A DNA stretch of 49,000 bases from the NCBI GenBank assembly GCA_037447655.1, contig JBBHKE010001338.1:1-49000 (forward strand), in the 5' to 3' direction. Positions 1 through 12,421 of the stretch are shown piece after piece. Source of the DNA: Zygnema cylindricum (taxonomy: Eukaryota > Streptophyta > Zygnematophyceae > Zygnematales > Zygnemataceae). The notes under the pieces were generated by a model that saw nothing but the letters and a program-made list of their open reading frames with translations, was not told the origin of the DNA and did no database searches. The position numbers and the translations under genes are program-made. Position 1 is the stretch's first letter. The number at the start of each line of letters is the position of its first letter.

Positions 1-2439
1 GACATTAAACTTTTACGATTTTGGAGGTTATCTGTTTCAAACCCAAGAATCCACTTTAGAAAAGGTGCCACATGGTGCGCACTGCGCAGTCCTAAATAAT
101 TAACGTAATTATTAATTAGACCAATTAGGCAATTACTACTTCCATATTTTTTTTCTGTCAAACGCTTACGCATAATTTTCCGCAAAAGTTTTTGAGACGT
201 CAAAAACATTTCGATCGAATGGTCCTTTTCTAGCTACCCTCAATCCGTACAGTCCTTCTAAACCAGGACACGTGTCCTTCACCTACAATGCCCCCCAGCC
301 ATGCACTATTTAGAACGCGATTCTTGTCGCACGTGCTCGACGCAGATGCACTGTCCTGCAAGGCTTGTCGTGGAGCTCTACCGAAGTTAATGATCGAAAG
401 TACATATGTACAGTACGGTACAAAACTGTTCTGTACTTAGCATAGTACGTTAAAATTCCATATTCTACCAAGCGCGTACAGTATTTGCGCACGTCGCACA
501 GCATATAGTCGGCGCCAAATGTTCTCTACGTGGACAAAATCGGACGTCCGGCATATTTGTCGCTACTGGTGTCAGAGAGTACGTTTTTTCCAGCGTTATA
601 GTACGGATGAAAAGACACGTACGACGAGAATGTCGTCATCAATAATTTCCAGACGTCATCAGGCGTTGTCATTTGTCAAATGTCGAATTCGTATATCGCA
701 CTAGGCCTATTTTACTCCTTTTGGAAGTAAAGTACGAGCGAAAATGAGGTATTTTGAATTTTTAGTATTTTACCCGTGACTCTTGGTTTGTCGTTTGGTA
801 TTGAAATATCCGCCGGCTGCGGGCTACGCCCTATCGGGATGCGAAAAATTATCGTTTGTTTTGTCAGTTTCATAAAGGACATCGCAACGTGGAAATAGTG
901 CTCGCTCCGAGACCATGGCTGTACCGTACTCATATCCCTTAATATCAAGAAACCATGCCGGAAATCCGGAGAGTTCACCCCCTCCAACCACGTGTCAACC
1001 CTTGTGGTATCTGTTCGACAATACGCCCGATTTAGCTGCGCCGAACTGCGCCAAAATTGTACGGTCAGATTGAACCCACCCACTTGGTGCCTGCCACGCT
1101 CATTTCGGGGGTTACAATCTTTGAACGGTCCTCGATTCTTCGACGACTAAAATGACCACGTGAAGATATGCCTCCAATGAGCTTACGACAAATTAATGTA
1201 CGAATAAGGGTAAAATTCAGCCGGACATATTACAGCATGTTACGCTGTCGTATTGGTTAACTTTTACGAAAAGATTCACAAAAAAATCATAGCCTATTCC
1301 CTGAGGTACACCTAGCTTTTATCGTCACGACAACGTGGCACATAAATACGTTCCGCTATAAATTTCCACTAATTTGGCTAAAGAAAAACGCTGAATGCGC
1401 CGTACAAAAGGCTTGGAACTCACTACCGACTGTCCTTGTCGGTCGGTTGCAAAAATCTGACCGTTGGTTCCTTACAGGACCATCGTCGGTTACGATGACA
1501 GGCTTCGAAAAACAGACGGCCGGTTGGTTGTCGGTTATCCGTCGAAGTTTGGTAATAACAGCGTTTAGTACTTTAGTTTAAAGATGTCGGCAGAAAACGA
1601 ACCGAGCCTCTAAAATTCGCGATAAACGACACGGTAGCGCCGTTAGAAAGGTTTGATAAAAATGATCGAATCGTATCGATATCGATTTTGAACAAAATCC
1701 CCGAAAAGGTTCATTCATAGTTGTTCACGGCGTTTAGTGCGAACGATTTAATCGCGACGAATTCTACGTAACAAACGCATTGAACCTTTTGAAAAAATCG
1801 TAAAAATCGTTAATGAATTTTCTTCCGTACAATTTCGTACATGTAAAAAAGAATGAGTTTTACATATACCGCAGTTTGTAAGTTTTCCATTAAATGAGCA
1901 CTAATAAATATTATGTGTTTAAAATTGTACGACACTCCATGTGTATTTTCAACCGAGATAACGAACAGCTTCTGAGCACGCTACATGTAAGTTGCGTAGA
2001 CCCAGGTTCGAATGTAGTCTGACGCCACATTTTTGTCAAAGTCCGTTTGTGCGATATGCAGCCATGGCCGCCTTCTCTCTCTATCTCTAAAACAGCACAC
2101 GCTTGCATATGTGTGAAATCATAAATAGCGTGAAATCTAACGTTTATTTTTGAAAATGTCTGTACATTTTCAAAACAGTAACGTACATGTTCCGTGTATT
2201 TTCTATTCAATTTAATGGACAAAAAATACCAATAATTGCGACGCGTGTTTTCATTAAATTTCGTACATTACCGTAAAAAACCGTAAAATTTACGATAAAC
2301 TTTGTACCTTTTACATAGACTCTCCGTGCAGTTTACCGGACAGAAAGTACATCGCGTTCTTTTCCGATTTATTTAAAAGTCACGAATTATACATTTTAAT
2401 CGGAAAAAGGAAAAAATCGCACGATTTGAACAACTATGG
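1..2439. other. Intergenic DNA, no gene recognised
   Basis: The stretch is AT-rich and unusually full of CGTA, GTAC and TACG words. Short open frames exist on both strands, the longest 123 codons at 712-1083 on the minus strand. None has a recognisable motif, and their composition follows the surrounding non-coding DNA. Around 1420-1550 a GTCGGTTG-like word recurs several times. No tRNA, terminal repeat or splice-linked coding signal was seen. Confidence 0.5.
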
Positions 2440-2447
2440 GTCCATTG

Positions 2448-3420
2448 CATAGTTCAAAAATAGGTGTCCGTACGCCCATACAATATGCCTATTGTACGCA
2501 AAACATACAATATGCCCTTAAGACCCATATTGTATTGGCCGCAAAATGAAATAAAATAGGAATAGGGTTGAGTTGCACATCGATCGATAGAGAATTAAAC
2601 AACATGTCTAAATTTTGAAAAAAATCGGACAAAAAGAAATATTTCTGTGAGTTTTGAGGGACTTTTTATTTAAACCGTCAGATTTGGACGATCGGACGGT
2701 CGTTTATCAAAGTAGGCGATATAGAAGATCACATGAAAAGCCCATAACACAACTTACGAAAGGAGAATCTGTCATATTAGAGTCTGCAATTTTGAGGGCC
2801 ACACTAAATAAAGCCTCAAATTGACCAACTAGGCAGTATGGGACGAAAAAAAAAAAATTACCACACTGCCAACAAAATTGCCAAAACCTACGGACCAACC
2901 CCGTTGGCGTTCACACGGTCGAAACGCGGCTGTCATACGAATATGTGTGAACGGGATTTTTTACGACATGGTTTTTTTCCCTTTTTAGAACGCACAATCT
3001 CATGCGTCCGCGGTTACTAAAACTAATTTATTGTACTTTTTAACTTAAAAAAATACATTTAGGTACGGTCTTACACTGACCGTACACCACTCTAGTTAAG
3101 AGACAACGTATTTTCATTTTTTACGGTACTTGGAAAATAGCCCTAATTAGAGTAATGAATAATATAGAATAAACTACGCTATTTGAGAATTTTCCCGGTT
3201 TTTTTTTTCCAGGTCTTTTCTCCCACGGAATGTCATCCTACGCCGTGTCAGTTCGCTAAAAAATTCCGTTCGGCGGCGTGCGCTGTACTTTGATCTTATG
3301 TCAGATTCGAACGTTCGTACAGGAGTGTGCACGACGCACACACATACAGTATGCCTACGTTGCGCAAGTTTTGTGCGCCTACCAAATGCCTACCATAAAA
3401 AAGCCTACTTTTGAACTATG
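2448..3420. mobile_element. Non-autonomous hAT-like TIR element, copy 1
   Basis: The element starts CATAGTTCAAAAATAGGTG and ends with the inverse, CCTACTTTTGAACTATG. It is flanked by a perfect 8-bp direct duplication, GTCCATTG, at 2440-2447 and 3421-3428. An 8-bp duplication with CA...TG ends is usual for hAT elements. A second copy at 16270-16832 lies in the opposite orientation and shares most of the interior, including the region near 3295-3400. This copy is longer because other DNA was inserted between about 2764 and 3190. No transposase frame is visible. The boundaries are seen directly; the hAT assignment is inferred from duplication length. Confidence 0.8.
2764..3190. repeat. Insertion inside the hAT-like element, with CACCG-family interior
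   Basis: This block is absent from the sister hAT-like copy at 16270-16832. From about 3025 to 3110 it has the interior signature of the long CACCG-family elements: a near-palindrome around a GTACGGTC...GACCGTAC pair beside a GTAC-rich stem. Near 3145 it has an AATTAGAGTAATGA-like tail. The CACCG ends are missing, so it is a truncated or rearranged copy. The block boundaries are approximate. Confidence 0.45.
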
Positions 3421-3428
3421 GTCCATTG

Positions 3429-4423
3429 CTATCAATATTATCCGTTATAGCGTCAATAATTCGGTCATATCCGATGCCTATCGTCGAATCACCTTTGAGT
3501 TAAAACGAAAGCGTAAAATACGATCGTATTTTAAGAAGTTGACGACAAACAGACCAAAGTGTACCACAAAAAGGAGGGCGAACAATAAGAACTATGACTT
3601 TGTACAACGTGGAAAGTTCATATTTTTGACTTGCAAAAAAAATGATGGAATGGGAAGAATCTTTCACATTTGTGACTTCTAGTAAAACAATGTATGTTAC
3701 ACTGGCATGGTCTGTGTCTTGTTTTATCAAATTTGTTACACATGCATGTCTTGTTTCCTCACGCATTCTTTTGCCCTAACAAAGTATAAGACCATCGTAT
3801 GTTTATGTGCATACTACTGTTTTGGACATTCGTTATTGGATTTTAGTTTCTTTGATCCTATATATAGCAAAAATCAACTAACGTTCGATTTTAACACCTA
3901 CACCAGCTGCACAACTTTCTCGGAACGACACTATTATAAAACAGGACATGTACAACCTTTGGGCCACTTTTGGCAAACTGCGCCTAATTATAAAGTAACC
4001 CGGTTGGTGTCGGTGTGGTCGTTGTCGTGGTCGTTGTCAATATCATGGTCGTGTCATGGCCCAAAAGACATGTCGTTCAGGGTCGTGTGGTCAGACAGAC
4101 ACCGCATATTTAAAAATATTTCAGAATGACGACCGCCTATTTAAAAAGCTTTCAGACTGACGACCAAAGGTCTAAAATTTTAATCTAAGATTACAGGTCA
4201 ATAAATATTTCAAGGGTTTTTTAGGATTTCTTGTGGTTTTTAGGATGTTTTGAAAACAAATCGCATGAACATTCTGATAAGAGGATATTTGTCGTACGTA
4301 AAAAAAACAATGTGGAATTACATTTGGAATTATTAGTTTGACACCAAAACGACTTCACAATTCACAAACAAAAAAAAAATTATACGCAAATATACACTTA
4401 TAGAATACTTGTTGGGTTTTGAG
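3429..4423. other. Intergenic repeat debris, no gene recognised
   Basis: Open frames at 3278-3682 and 3707-4129 on the plus strand have no recognisable motif. About 3936-4050 is clearly similar to 23270-23380: both carry ACATGTACAACCTTTG followed by a TTTTGGCAAAC segment and a G/T-rich GTCGGTGTGGTC run. This is therefore a dispersed repeat of unknown class. The rest is AT-rich without visible structure. Confidence 0.45.
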
Positions 4424-5967
4424 TAGTGTTGTGTATCGAGTATATTTTTATCGAGGTGTATTTGATATTCGATGTATCGAATAACGACCAATCAAAGGCC
4501 ACGATATATCCCACCGAAACCAACAAATTATATCGCGATACATTTCACAATATATAGTACTACCTAAATTCAATACTTTATATAATATAATATTTTTTTG
4601 AAAACATTATATAGTATTGTACGCCATGTATGGCGTGAATTTAATTACGACACTTCAATCTACATAGTGCAACACGCAACAACGATAAAATTAGTACGTA
4701 TTTACGTAAATAGCTAAAGATTCAAATGGAAAAATCACACTAATTTTGTCAAATTAAAATGATGACCTGACAGCATTTTTTTTGCAGACTCTTCGAATAA
4801 TTTGCAGCTTTCTCATTTTCTTAGGCGGTGATACAGAGATGTTTTTTTTTTCACTTTTCGTATGACAAACTAATTTGGTCCACAATACTTTTAAACTCAC
4901 ACAGACATTTATTTTCTACCTGTCCGATCGCTACAGTAGTAGCACTTGTCGTTTATTTTATAATATATTTTTCAAGCATAATATCATAAAAAACCGCACA
5001 GATAAGCGTGAATTTCCATCAGACGAAAAGTGAGGTTGTTTATTAAAATCAAGACCTCTCCATACTATACCGTACCTCTTTATTTTTTTTCCGCGAACAA
5101 CATTATAAAGAATCTTGCCAAAATACCCCAAAGATTTGAGAAGTAAAAATGATCGTTGGATATTCATTCGCAAAGCATTCGCTTCATTTGCAAAAAAAAA
5201 ATAAGCCGCAACGCGTTGGATAATGAACATGTGTCAATATGTTAACCAACGAAAATCATTTTTTTTGCACATGATACATACATTAAAAAATCCAACTGAA
5301 ATCACAAAAGTAATCTCGTAACGCACTTTTGTCACGCTATTTTTGTTAACACCCATTCGTCACACTATTTTTGGTAACGCTCATTTTTCACGCGAAAAAA
5401 CAATAACCCTACAAAAATGAGATGGTATTTGGTAAAGCGTCTGCAAAGAGTACAAAAGTTTTGTTGTAAAATGACTTGGTACATAAATACATTATGTGCA
5501 AATGAGGAATTTAAGGTAAAATTTGTTGGTATGAAAAACAGTGACACTTTTCAATATCAACACTTTGTTTATATGGTACCACTCTTTTTTGAACACGTGG
5601 ATTACAGACTCTACGCGATAGAACATCGTTCATAAAAATGCGCGACAAAACATCGTTCAAAATTTAGCATATTGTAATGTTCGCCAAACAATTACATGAT
5701 CTCTTTATGAAACTTCATCCTAACTAAGAAAACCAAAAAAGACAACCTGGAAAGAGTATAGGAGCACAAACACCTGCGAATAATTACAAAAAACAAGAAA
5801 AAAAGCTTTGATATATCGCGATATAATGTATCGGACCATCGGCAAGAAATGTAAAAAAACATCGCGACCTGAGCTTATCGATATAATGAAGCAATACATC
5901 GATTACCATTCACCTAAAATTAGGTACGTGTTGAATATATGCAAGTGGCCCTCGATACACAACACTA
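4424..5967. mobile_element. TIR element with perfect 17-bp ends
   Basis: The left end TAGTGTTGTGTATCGAG (4424-4440) is the exact inverse of the right end CTCGATACACAACACTA (5951-5967). If the outer TA is a target duplication, the element proper begins GTGTTGTG. The interior near 4440-4560 has runs of ATCGATAT-like words. It also holds, at about 5020-5640, a stretch similar to parts of 8516-8720 and 21400-21780, so the element is composite or has captured another repeat. Related fragments lie near 6160-6270, 36395-36490 and 39190-39280. No transposase is visible. Confidence 0.65.
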
Positions 5968-6120
5968 CACCGTGTATCTCTAATTGTGTTAATGTTTTTT
6001 GCGTCTCTTAAAACATATTTTTTCCTTAAACACATGTCGGATGGTATATCTGGCAGTTACGATTGAAAGGTAAGATTTCCAACTTTGAATTGGTGGTCTT
6101 CATTTGAAAATCGGATAAAA
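5968..6120. mobile_element. Truncated short CACCG-family element
   Basis: It begins TA-CACCGTGTATC followed by AATTGTGTTAATG, closely matching the left end of the complete copy at 27295-27510. Part of the interior (an inverted match to the CCGATTTTCAA word of that copy) is present near 6090-6118. The right end is missing. It abuts the right end of the preceding TIR element and shares its TA. Confidence 0.5.
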
Positions 6121-7050
6121 TATATTTCAAGTGACGAAAAAGTAATGCAAGGTATCGGATAAAAACATATCGCGATCATTTGGATATTCGATACATCGAT
6201 TATTGATCAGGCAAAGGCCCCAATTTATCCCACCAGGAACAACATATTATATCGGGATATATTTGGTACAAGTAGGGTGTCCGTACAGATCCAGTACAGA
6301 AAGTCGCACGGAAAACCCCCCCCCTCCTCCCTAGTGAGCGCGTATTTGGGGGGGGTGCTTTTGATTTTATTTTTTTTGACATAGCGCCACTTCGTTATAT
6401 CGCGAATGAAGTATATTATAATATCCGCCGATATATCGTATAAGTATCTCGATATTAGGCTCATCCATATATCGATTATCGGGTACCCAAATTTAGGTAC
6501 ATATTGAATATTGGCAAGGGGCCGTGAAACCCAACATTACGAAAAAGCTATTAACACTACTATAATAGTGACACACGATGTAGTTTTGAGGGATGTCTAG
6601 CAGAGGTCGCAAAAGTAAAAAAATTATGTAACCGAAACCGACCGTTTTTTTTTTAATCTGAGTACCCGACGCCGACCGTATTATGTCACGCTCCAAAATT
6701 GTTAACTGTTACCCGAAACACGTTTACAAAAATAATAGTTAACCGAAACTCGATTTATTGCAACTACCCGTACCCGTTTGAATCTTACAACTTTTTGGCC
6801 TCGCAGGAGTGCCGAAGGCGTCTACATCGTTTGTATACTCTGCGCGACCGTATGTTTGGGGTTTATTTTATCTGTTTTTGTTTATTTATTTATTAAAAAA
6901 ACAACCCTAAACACAAAACCCCTTTTCTCATACCCAATCCCAAGAGGTGCCGAAGGTCCCATACTTGTATGGGGGCTTGTTCGATACCCATACTGTACCC
7001 GAAAAATTACAAAATTACATAGCTCATTCTTATTACGGTTTAACATTTAG
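6121..7050. repeat. Degenerate dispersed repeats, no gene
   Basis: About 6150-6275 is a fragment of the family at 4424-5967 (shared ATATTCGATACATCGAT and TTTATCCCACC words). About 6590-6780 matches 38505-38700: both carry CAGAGGTCGCAAAAGT, a TCTGAGTACC word and GTCACGCTCCAAAATTGT. Short poly-C and poly-G runs lie at 6307-6317 and 6345-6355. No reading frame is convincing. Confidence 0.5.
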
Positions 7051-7052
7051 TA

Positions 7053-7552
7053 GACCGCGAATCGTTATTATCGTAAACAAATAATAAGAGTACAAAAATA
7101 ACTAGTATTATCACCTCTAATTTGGATTTTGTCATTTTCTAACAAAAAAATGTACTCTCGTTGATCAATAACTCTAATTTTGGTTTTTTTTCGTTATAAT
7201 TATCCCCGTTGAATATTTTTTAGGTACACGTACAGAATCTGACAAAACGTACAATTTCACATCATTATGACGCTTGCACTATGCAGTTTGTGAAAACGCA
7301 ATTATATGATAACATGTATTAAATCATCTTTTGTATTTTTTTTCTTCATGAAGTATAATTTTGCACGGTCAGACACCGACTGTACGCCACACTTTTTAAA
7401 ACGACATTATATTATAGTTGTTAACGCTGGTTCAAAAAGTACCTTATATAATGTAAAGTAAAATTCAGAGTTGTTTACTCTTTTTAAGGTTTTTAGGTCA
7501 AATTTCGGGGTGACATAATTAGCATTAATAACTCTAACTACCACTCGCAGTG
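7053..7552. mobile_element. Long CACCG-family element, degenerate
   Basis: The left end reads TA-GACCGCGAATCG with TTATTATCG after it. The right end reads ACTCTAACTACCACTCGC and is decayed. The interior has the long-subfamily signature near 7355-7400: a TGCACGGTCAGACACCGACT near-palindrome next to a run of T-rich DNA and CGCCACAC. Length and layout match the better copies at 11804-12421 and 22499-23031. Confidence 0.6.
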
Positions 7553-7554
7553 TG

Positions 7555-7707
7555 CTGCTAATGGGAAATTATGATTAATAATACTATTTAATGCAGAGAG
7601 ACGTGGCACGTTGTAGTCCACGTCTTTAAATAATGTTGTTAACTATATTTTGTGATTTTTGGCTATAAGTAGTAGCGACTTATTAACACTAATAACAATG
7701 GGCGGTG
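7555..7707. mobile_element. Short CACCG-family element, degenerate
   Basis: The right end, ACTAATAACAATGGGCGGTG followed by TA, fits the family terminus. The interior shares AGACGTGGCA and a GTCCAC...CTTTAAATA arrangement with the complete short copy at 18527-18722. The left end is worn. It directly follows a long copy, as in three other places in the window. Confidence 0.5.
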
Positions 7708-7709
7708 TA

Positions 7710-8713
7710 GTGGTATACCCCCCTTTCCAAAAAAGCAGTTCGTGTACCTCTTCCTTTACTATTTTGTCTTTTTGCAATCTCTCTTTACGAATATTTTTTT
7801 TCCTCGACAGTCACCTCTCTCTACAAATATTTTCCTAGGTTTGTGTGTAACTCTTAGATTGACGTTTAAACTCTTATATTGATGTTTAATCTCTCGCAAA
7901 TCTACATTTTTCGCTACGTTTTTTGGACGATTTTTCTTTCGAATACGATACTATGTTATTTATTATGCAAAAAAGGTAAAGTTTTAATTATGTAGCCTTG
8001 GAAAATAAAATGTTTTTCACATAGAAAATCAATTAGCAAAAAACACATTGTGATAAGCAAAAAAAACAAAAAATATTTTGTAGTATCAAATATCGTCGCA
8101 TTTCGACTCTACAAAACAAGTTTTTAACATCAAACTTAAAAACTACACAAAATTTATAAATCTAAATTTGGTATAGACACGACGCTTTGGTAGTTTCATA
8201 AAAATAAGCATTTCAGTTTAAGAAAAAAAAATATCACTATAAAAATTGTGAAACACAACAAAATAAATAAAAAAAACAAAAAGAAAAATAAAAAAATTGT
8301 GACACGCTGGACGATTAAGCTACGTGTCATGATGGAATACCAACAAAAAATTTTAAGATTTGCACATGACACGCGCTTTCCAAAATACAACCGAAAATAA
8401 AAACGAAATTTCGTAACATTCCTTTGTCACGCTATTTTCGATAACTTTTGTTCGTCACACTATTTCTCTCAAAGGGCTTTCGTTATGTTCGAAAACAGCA
8501 ACCCTAAAAAATAGAATGGCGTATGCAAAAAGTATAAAAGTTACGTCGTATGATGATTTTGTACGGAAGTACATGGTAAACAAAAGAAGTTTTGAAGTTA
8601 AGTTTGTCGGTGCTCAAAATCTGAAAGACATTACCTATCGCATCCTAGCTTGCGTGGCGCTAATCAATTTAGAACACGTGGTTTACAGAGTCTACGTGAT
8701 GGAACATCGACTC
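7710..8713. other. AT-rich repeat DNA, no gene
   Basis: Contains A- and T-rich runs. The segment near 8296-8400 is similar, in inverted orientation, to 21770-21880 (shared GTGTCATG and AGATTT words around a GGTTTTCC-like core). A plus-strand open frame from 8516 encodes a stretch resembling the one at 5417-5635 (shared KVKFVG and a downstream EHV-Y-R-YVMEHR pattern). A third match lies on the minus strand near 21400-21650. I do not recognise the product. The shared reading may be only repeat DNA, because the copy near 21.5 kb is not open. Confidence 0.4.
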
Positions 8714-9578
8714 AGGGTAACTTTCCATCAGGCAAAAAGTGGGGTTGTTTACTGGAGAAAGTACCGTTCCGTACAAGACCGTACTGTTTTTTTTTTTGTT
8801 TTGTTTAACAAAAGATATTTACTAAAAATTCATTAAGATTCTCCAAACTTTTTGGCGAAAACTCCCACCGTCCGATTTTGAATTCTCGACGCAAACGCCC
8901 CTTCTATCCAGTACCTGGCGAGTCTCCTCTGAATGTCCTCAGGAGGAAACTTAGCGCTTACTGGACGCTTGTATTGGTCCACTTGTAAAATCAGAGTCGA
9001 TCCACGGCGGACGTGAAGCTATAAACTTACATGTGGCAATTGGCGTGTACCGTCTGACATCATAGCCAGCCTGTTCGACGACAAAATCTTGGTTGTAGGA
9101 CATCCTGTCACGCCTCTTTCATAAATGTGCACAATCAAGTTGGTACAACGATAATGCATTCACGTACAAAATGGTACATTCTTCGACATTTGTATAAACT
9201 TTAATTTTTCAACGGTTTTCGTGGCCGTTGGTACAACGACAACCCTAAGAACGTTCAGATTGTACATTAGCGTGACGCTACTAAGATATTTTGATCGGCG
9301 TCTTTTAGTACACATACGCTGTTGCGATTTTGTCCTTTTTCGAAATGATGATTATTCCCGGGTGGCTCAACAGAACCCTACGTGGTACCAATCGCAATTT
9401 AACAAGTCAACAATTTTAGCTTCACTAGCACGACCTGATGGAAGGGTGTTACAAATTTTATTGCCGGTAAACGTGACCGTAAAATTATTGGGAACGCCTG
9501 ATGGAAGGTTACCCTCAATCGACCCGATCTGTAGAGTTGGCCGTACGATTACTGAAACGTATGATGGAACTTCACCCT
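8714..9578. mobile_element. AGGGTGAAG-family TIR element
   Basis: The left end AGGGTAACTTTCCAT and the right end ATGGAACTTCACCCT are imperfect inverses. The first bases after the left end include AGTGGGGTTGTTTACTGG, which also follows the same terminus at 28152. A cleaner copy of the family is 21391-22120. No transposase is visible, so the superfamily is not assigned. Confidence 0.5.
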
Positions 9579-10745
9579 AAGCCAATGATTACGATATGTC
9601 GCGTGATATTGACATAATAATTTGACATATTTGTGGAAACACCAAATAAAGTATATAATTAACACTTTACAATACAGTACGATTTAGGGCCCTTATCTTC
9701 AAGTAAGATTTGCGAAATGAATAGTGTTTGTACCGTGTCAGATTTGTGACGCTAATTATGATGTCACGTACTTCCACGATACCAAGACATGATGGATAGT
9801 ATGGACAGTCAATTTTTTTCGTTTTAAGGTTACCCGACCGTACCCGATTATATTCTTTTTTCCTGTGAATCAACCGCCCGAATCCGCCCGACCCCCAAAT
9901 TTGGCAGCCGAATCCGTTCCGGATCCGACGCAGGATGTCGGTTACGGTTATAGTTAACCGTTTGTGACCTCTGACGTCCAGCCAACCCCGTACAAATTAG
10001 CTGTCCGTACATAAGGACCTTGCCGCCAGCCCTCTTTAAGGCGCTAACTCCATCTCTGACAACACGCCGTCGAACAGGCGGTACTGGGAAGGTACATCTC
10101 TTCTTACTTGGTCAGCCACGTGTCATCAGTAAGGTATCTATATTCTGAAATATTTCAGCGTGGATCGACCACCACGAGGTGAGGCTAACCGACAATATTC
10201 TGCGCCAGCTGTCATGTCACATTAGTACAAGTTTGTACACTTTTATCTGAAGTACATCCATTGCATGTATGGGATTTGCAGTCCTATGCCAGCTGTCGTG
10301 TACTACAGTACCTTACTGTAACCATGTGTTTGTTTGATGTGATATTTCGTACAGCTATCCGCCGTCAGCATCATGTACTTCTGTGACACCGCACAAAAAA
10401 AAATGCCTGTAGTACAGAATTGTCGGTTTTTACGCCTGTGAACGATCCGTCCCGGTGGAAGAATTCGATATCCGTGAGATGTCACGGGTCCACTCGGTTA
10501 AATAATTGTGTACTTCCCGGAGGTTGGCGGTGTCTCGACACGCGTTGTCAAGGGTGGCGTTGACGGCTGTCCGTACGGACGGATACAGTTGTTCAAATCG
10601 CATAATACGCACGAAACAAATATGCGAATAATACGTGCGTTTCGCATTTATCGATTTTTTAAAAATTGTTAAAGTTTGTAGCCGATTATATATCTGTACG
10701 TTTTCGTACATTTTTCGAAATTCGAATTCTGAAAGTTAAAACTCA
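9579..10745. repeat. R1 repeat, uninterrupted copy
   Basis: Begins AAGCCAATGATTACGATATG and ends near GAAAGTTAAAACTCAAATT. The same sequence occurs at 16204-20515, but there it is split by seven insertions. Subtracting those leaves a length close to this 1.17-kb copy. Segments near 9830-9960 are also shared with 38815-38950. It contains no convincing gene. It provides the empty-site reference for the insertions in the other copy. Confidence 0.75.
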
Positions 10746-11008
10746 AATTTTGAAACTCGAATTTTGGAGGTTGATAGATAATTTTTAATCTCTAAATATT
10801 CCTACATTCTTCCTTTTCTATGTATCTCCATTAGAGTAGAAATATCTGTATACATAATGGACTACAGAGTCTAAAGCTTTAGGGGAGTGTTAAATTTGAA
10901 AGCTTTAGTTCTCAATAGATGAGGCTGTGAGGAGGAAGTTAAGGGTGAAAAGGAGCACCTGCTAGGGCTGCGATATCAAAGTAGCGTAGCATGGCAGCAA
11001 AGCATTAC

Positions 11009-11150
11009 ACGCTGCATATTGTATTCATACTGCGCTGCGATGTTGAATTAGCGCAGCATGGCAACATACCAATACACGCTGCACATCGTATTCATACTGC
11101 GCTGCGATGTCCAACTAGCGCAACATAGCAGCACGCTGCATATTTTTTTT
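11009..11150. repeat. Tandem repeat inside inverted-repeat arm
   Basis: Units starting ACGCTGCAYAT at 11009, 11076 and 11133 give spacings of 67 and 57 bp. Each unit carries TATTCATACTGCGCTGCGATG. The matching array occurs, diverged and inverted, at about 13600-13775 in the right arm. Confidence 0.65.
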
Positions 11151-11691
11151 AGGTGCACGAAACTAAATGTTCGGGGGAGTGTTGTTTTGAAAAGTCAGTT
11201 TCGTGTGTACGCGACAGTCCGTGCGTAATTGCTAAACGGATTTAATATAGAGGTTCGAATTGATTCACGGATTGGGGGAGCGAATGTACGGATATAATTA
11301 AAGTGACGTAAAATTCTCATTAAGTGGCGTGAACAAGCATTGGCAAATGGACGGCGGATCGCAAAGCGATCCGATATGGAATAAACGAAATGTTGGAATA
11401 TGCTCCTTCATTACAGTGGAGCTTCGACGTAGTCAAGTCAACGCAGCTGTGGTTAATTTTATATGATCCGTACGGACAACGCAGCTGATGCAGTTGCGGA
11501 TAATATGAATAGGATGAACTTTGAGTAATGCTGGTAGCTTAGTGGTAGCTTAGTGGTTGCTTGGTTTTTGACGTACGAAGATTCATATTCATAAGTAGAT
11601 TTTGCGGAGATGTCGGTGTAAATATTATGTACAACATAGGCTTGTCTTCTTGCTAATTAGTTTATTGGTGTAGACTTGTTCAGTCTGACAT

Positions 11692-11749
11692 ACCTCGACT
11701 TATTCGGGTATACGTACAATACCTCGACTTATTCGGGTATACGTACAAT
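11692..11749. repeat. Perfect 29-bp tandem duplication
   Basis: The unit starting ACCTCGACTTATTCGGG occurs twice, at 11692-11720 and 11721-11749, without mismatch. The right arm of the inverted repeat has only one copy, near 13045-13075. The duplication therefore arose after the two arms formed. Confidence 0.8.
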
Positions 11750-11803
11750 TGTTCAGGTAGATGTTAGATACCATACGACTAGTATGCCTCCGTACATTCA
11801 GTA

Positions 11804-12421
11804 CACCGCGCATCGTAATTAGAGTAATGAAAAAATTAGAGTAAAAAAACAAAAAAAAACAATTAGAGTAATTGACGCTAATTCATGTGATAGAGCTTTT
11901 TCAACTATGACGTTTACTCTAATTTATTTAGTTATTCTATATTGGATTATGTCGGCGATAATTATGTGCGCGATAAATAAGAACACTAAATTACGTAAAC
12001 GTACAAAATGTGTCAGTCCGGTATAGTATTGACGTCAATATGACGCTAATAATATTTGTCGCATTGAATGTCAGTTAGTGTTCACACTGACGACGATGCT
12101 GTCGACGGACGAGAGTTATGCGAACGGCTTTTTTCCGATGTGATTCATTTTTTTGTTTAGTGCAATTTCACGTGCGAGCGCGATTCTATTAAGTCATTAT
12201 TTGTACCTTTTTACTTATAAAAGTACAATTTTGCACGGTCAGACGTCGTCCGTACTCCACACTATTTTAAAAAAACCTATATTAGATTTTTTTACGCTAA
12301 TTAAACCTCACCTAAATTAGAATAATGAAAAAATTAGAATCGATTACTCTATTTGATGTGATAGAGTCGAAATTTCGAGCGACCGAATTAGAGTAATTTA
12401 CTCTAATTACGATTCGCGGTG
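11804..12421. mobile_element. Long CACCG-family element with empty site in sister arm
   Basis: Ends are CACCGCGCATCGTAATTAGAG and its inverse CTCTAATTACGATTCGCGGTG, flanked by TA at 11802-11803 and 12422-12423. The sister arm of the inverted repeat lacks the element and has a single TA-like site at the matching place (around 12988-13000). The interior near 12235-12265 carries the family near-palindrome, GCACGGTCAGACGTCGTCCG. No transposase is visible; TA duplication suggests Tc1/mariner-like mobilisation. Confidence 0.85.

Noticed and set aside
712-1083. 123-codon open frame on the minus strand
   Set aside because: No motif, no splice partners, and composition identical to the surrounding non-coding DNA.
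3278-4129. Two open frames of 134 and 140 codons
   Set aside because: The first overlaps the end of the hAT-like MITE and the second a dispersed repeat; neither has recognisable motifs.
11009-11150. A CRISPR-like array
   Set aside because: Units are directly abutting tandem repeats, without regular repeats and unique spacers, in a eukaryotic repeat.
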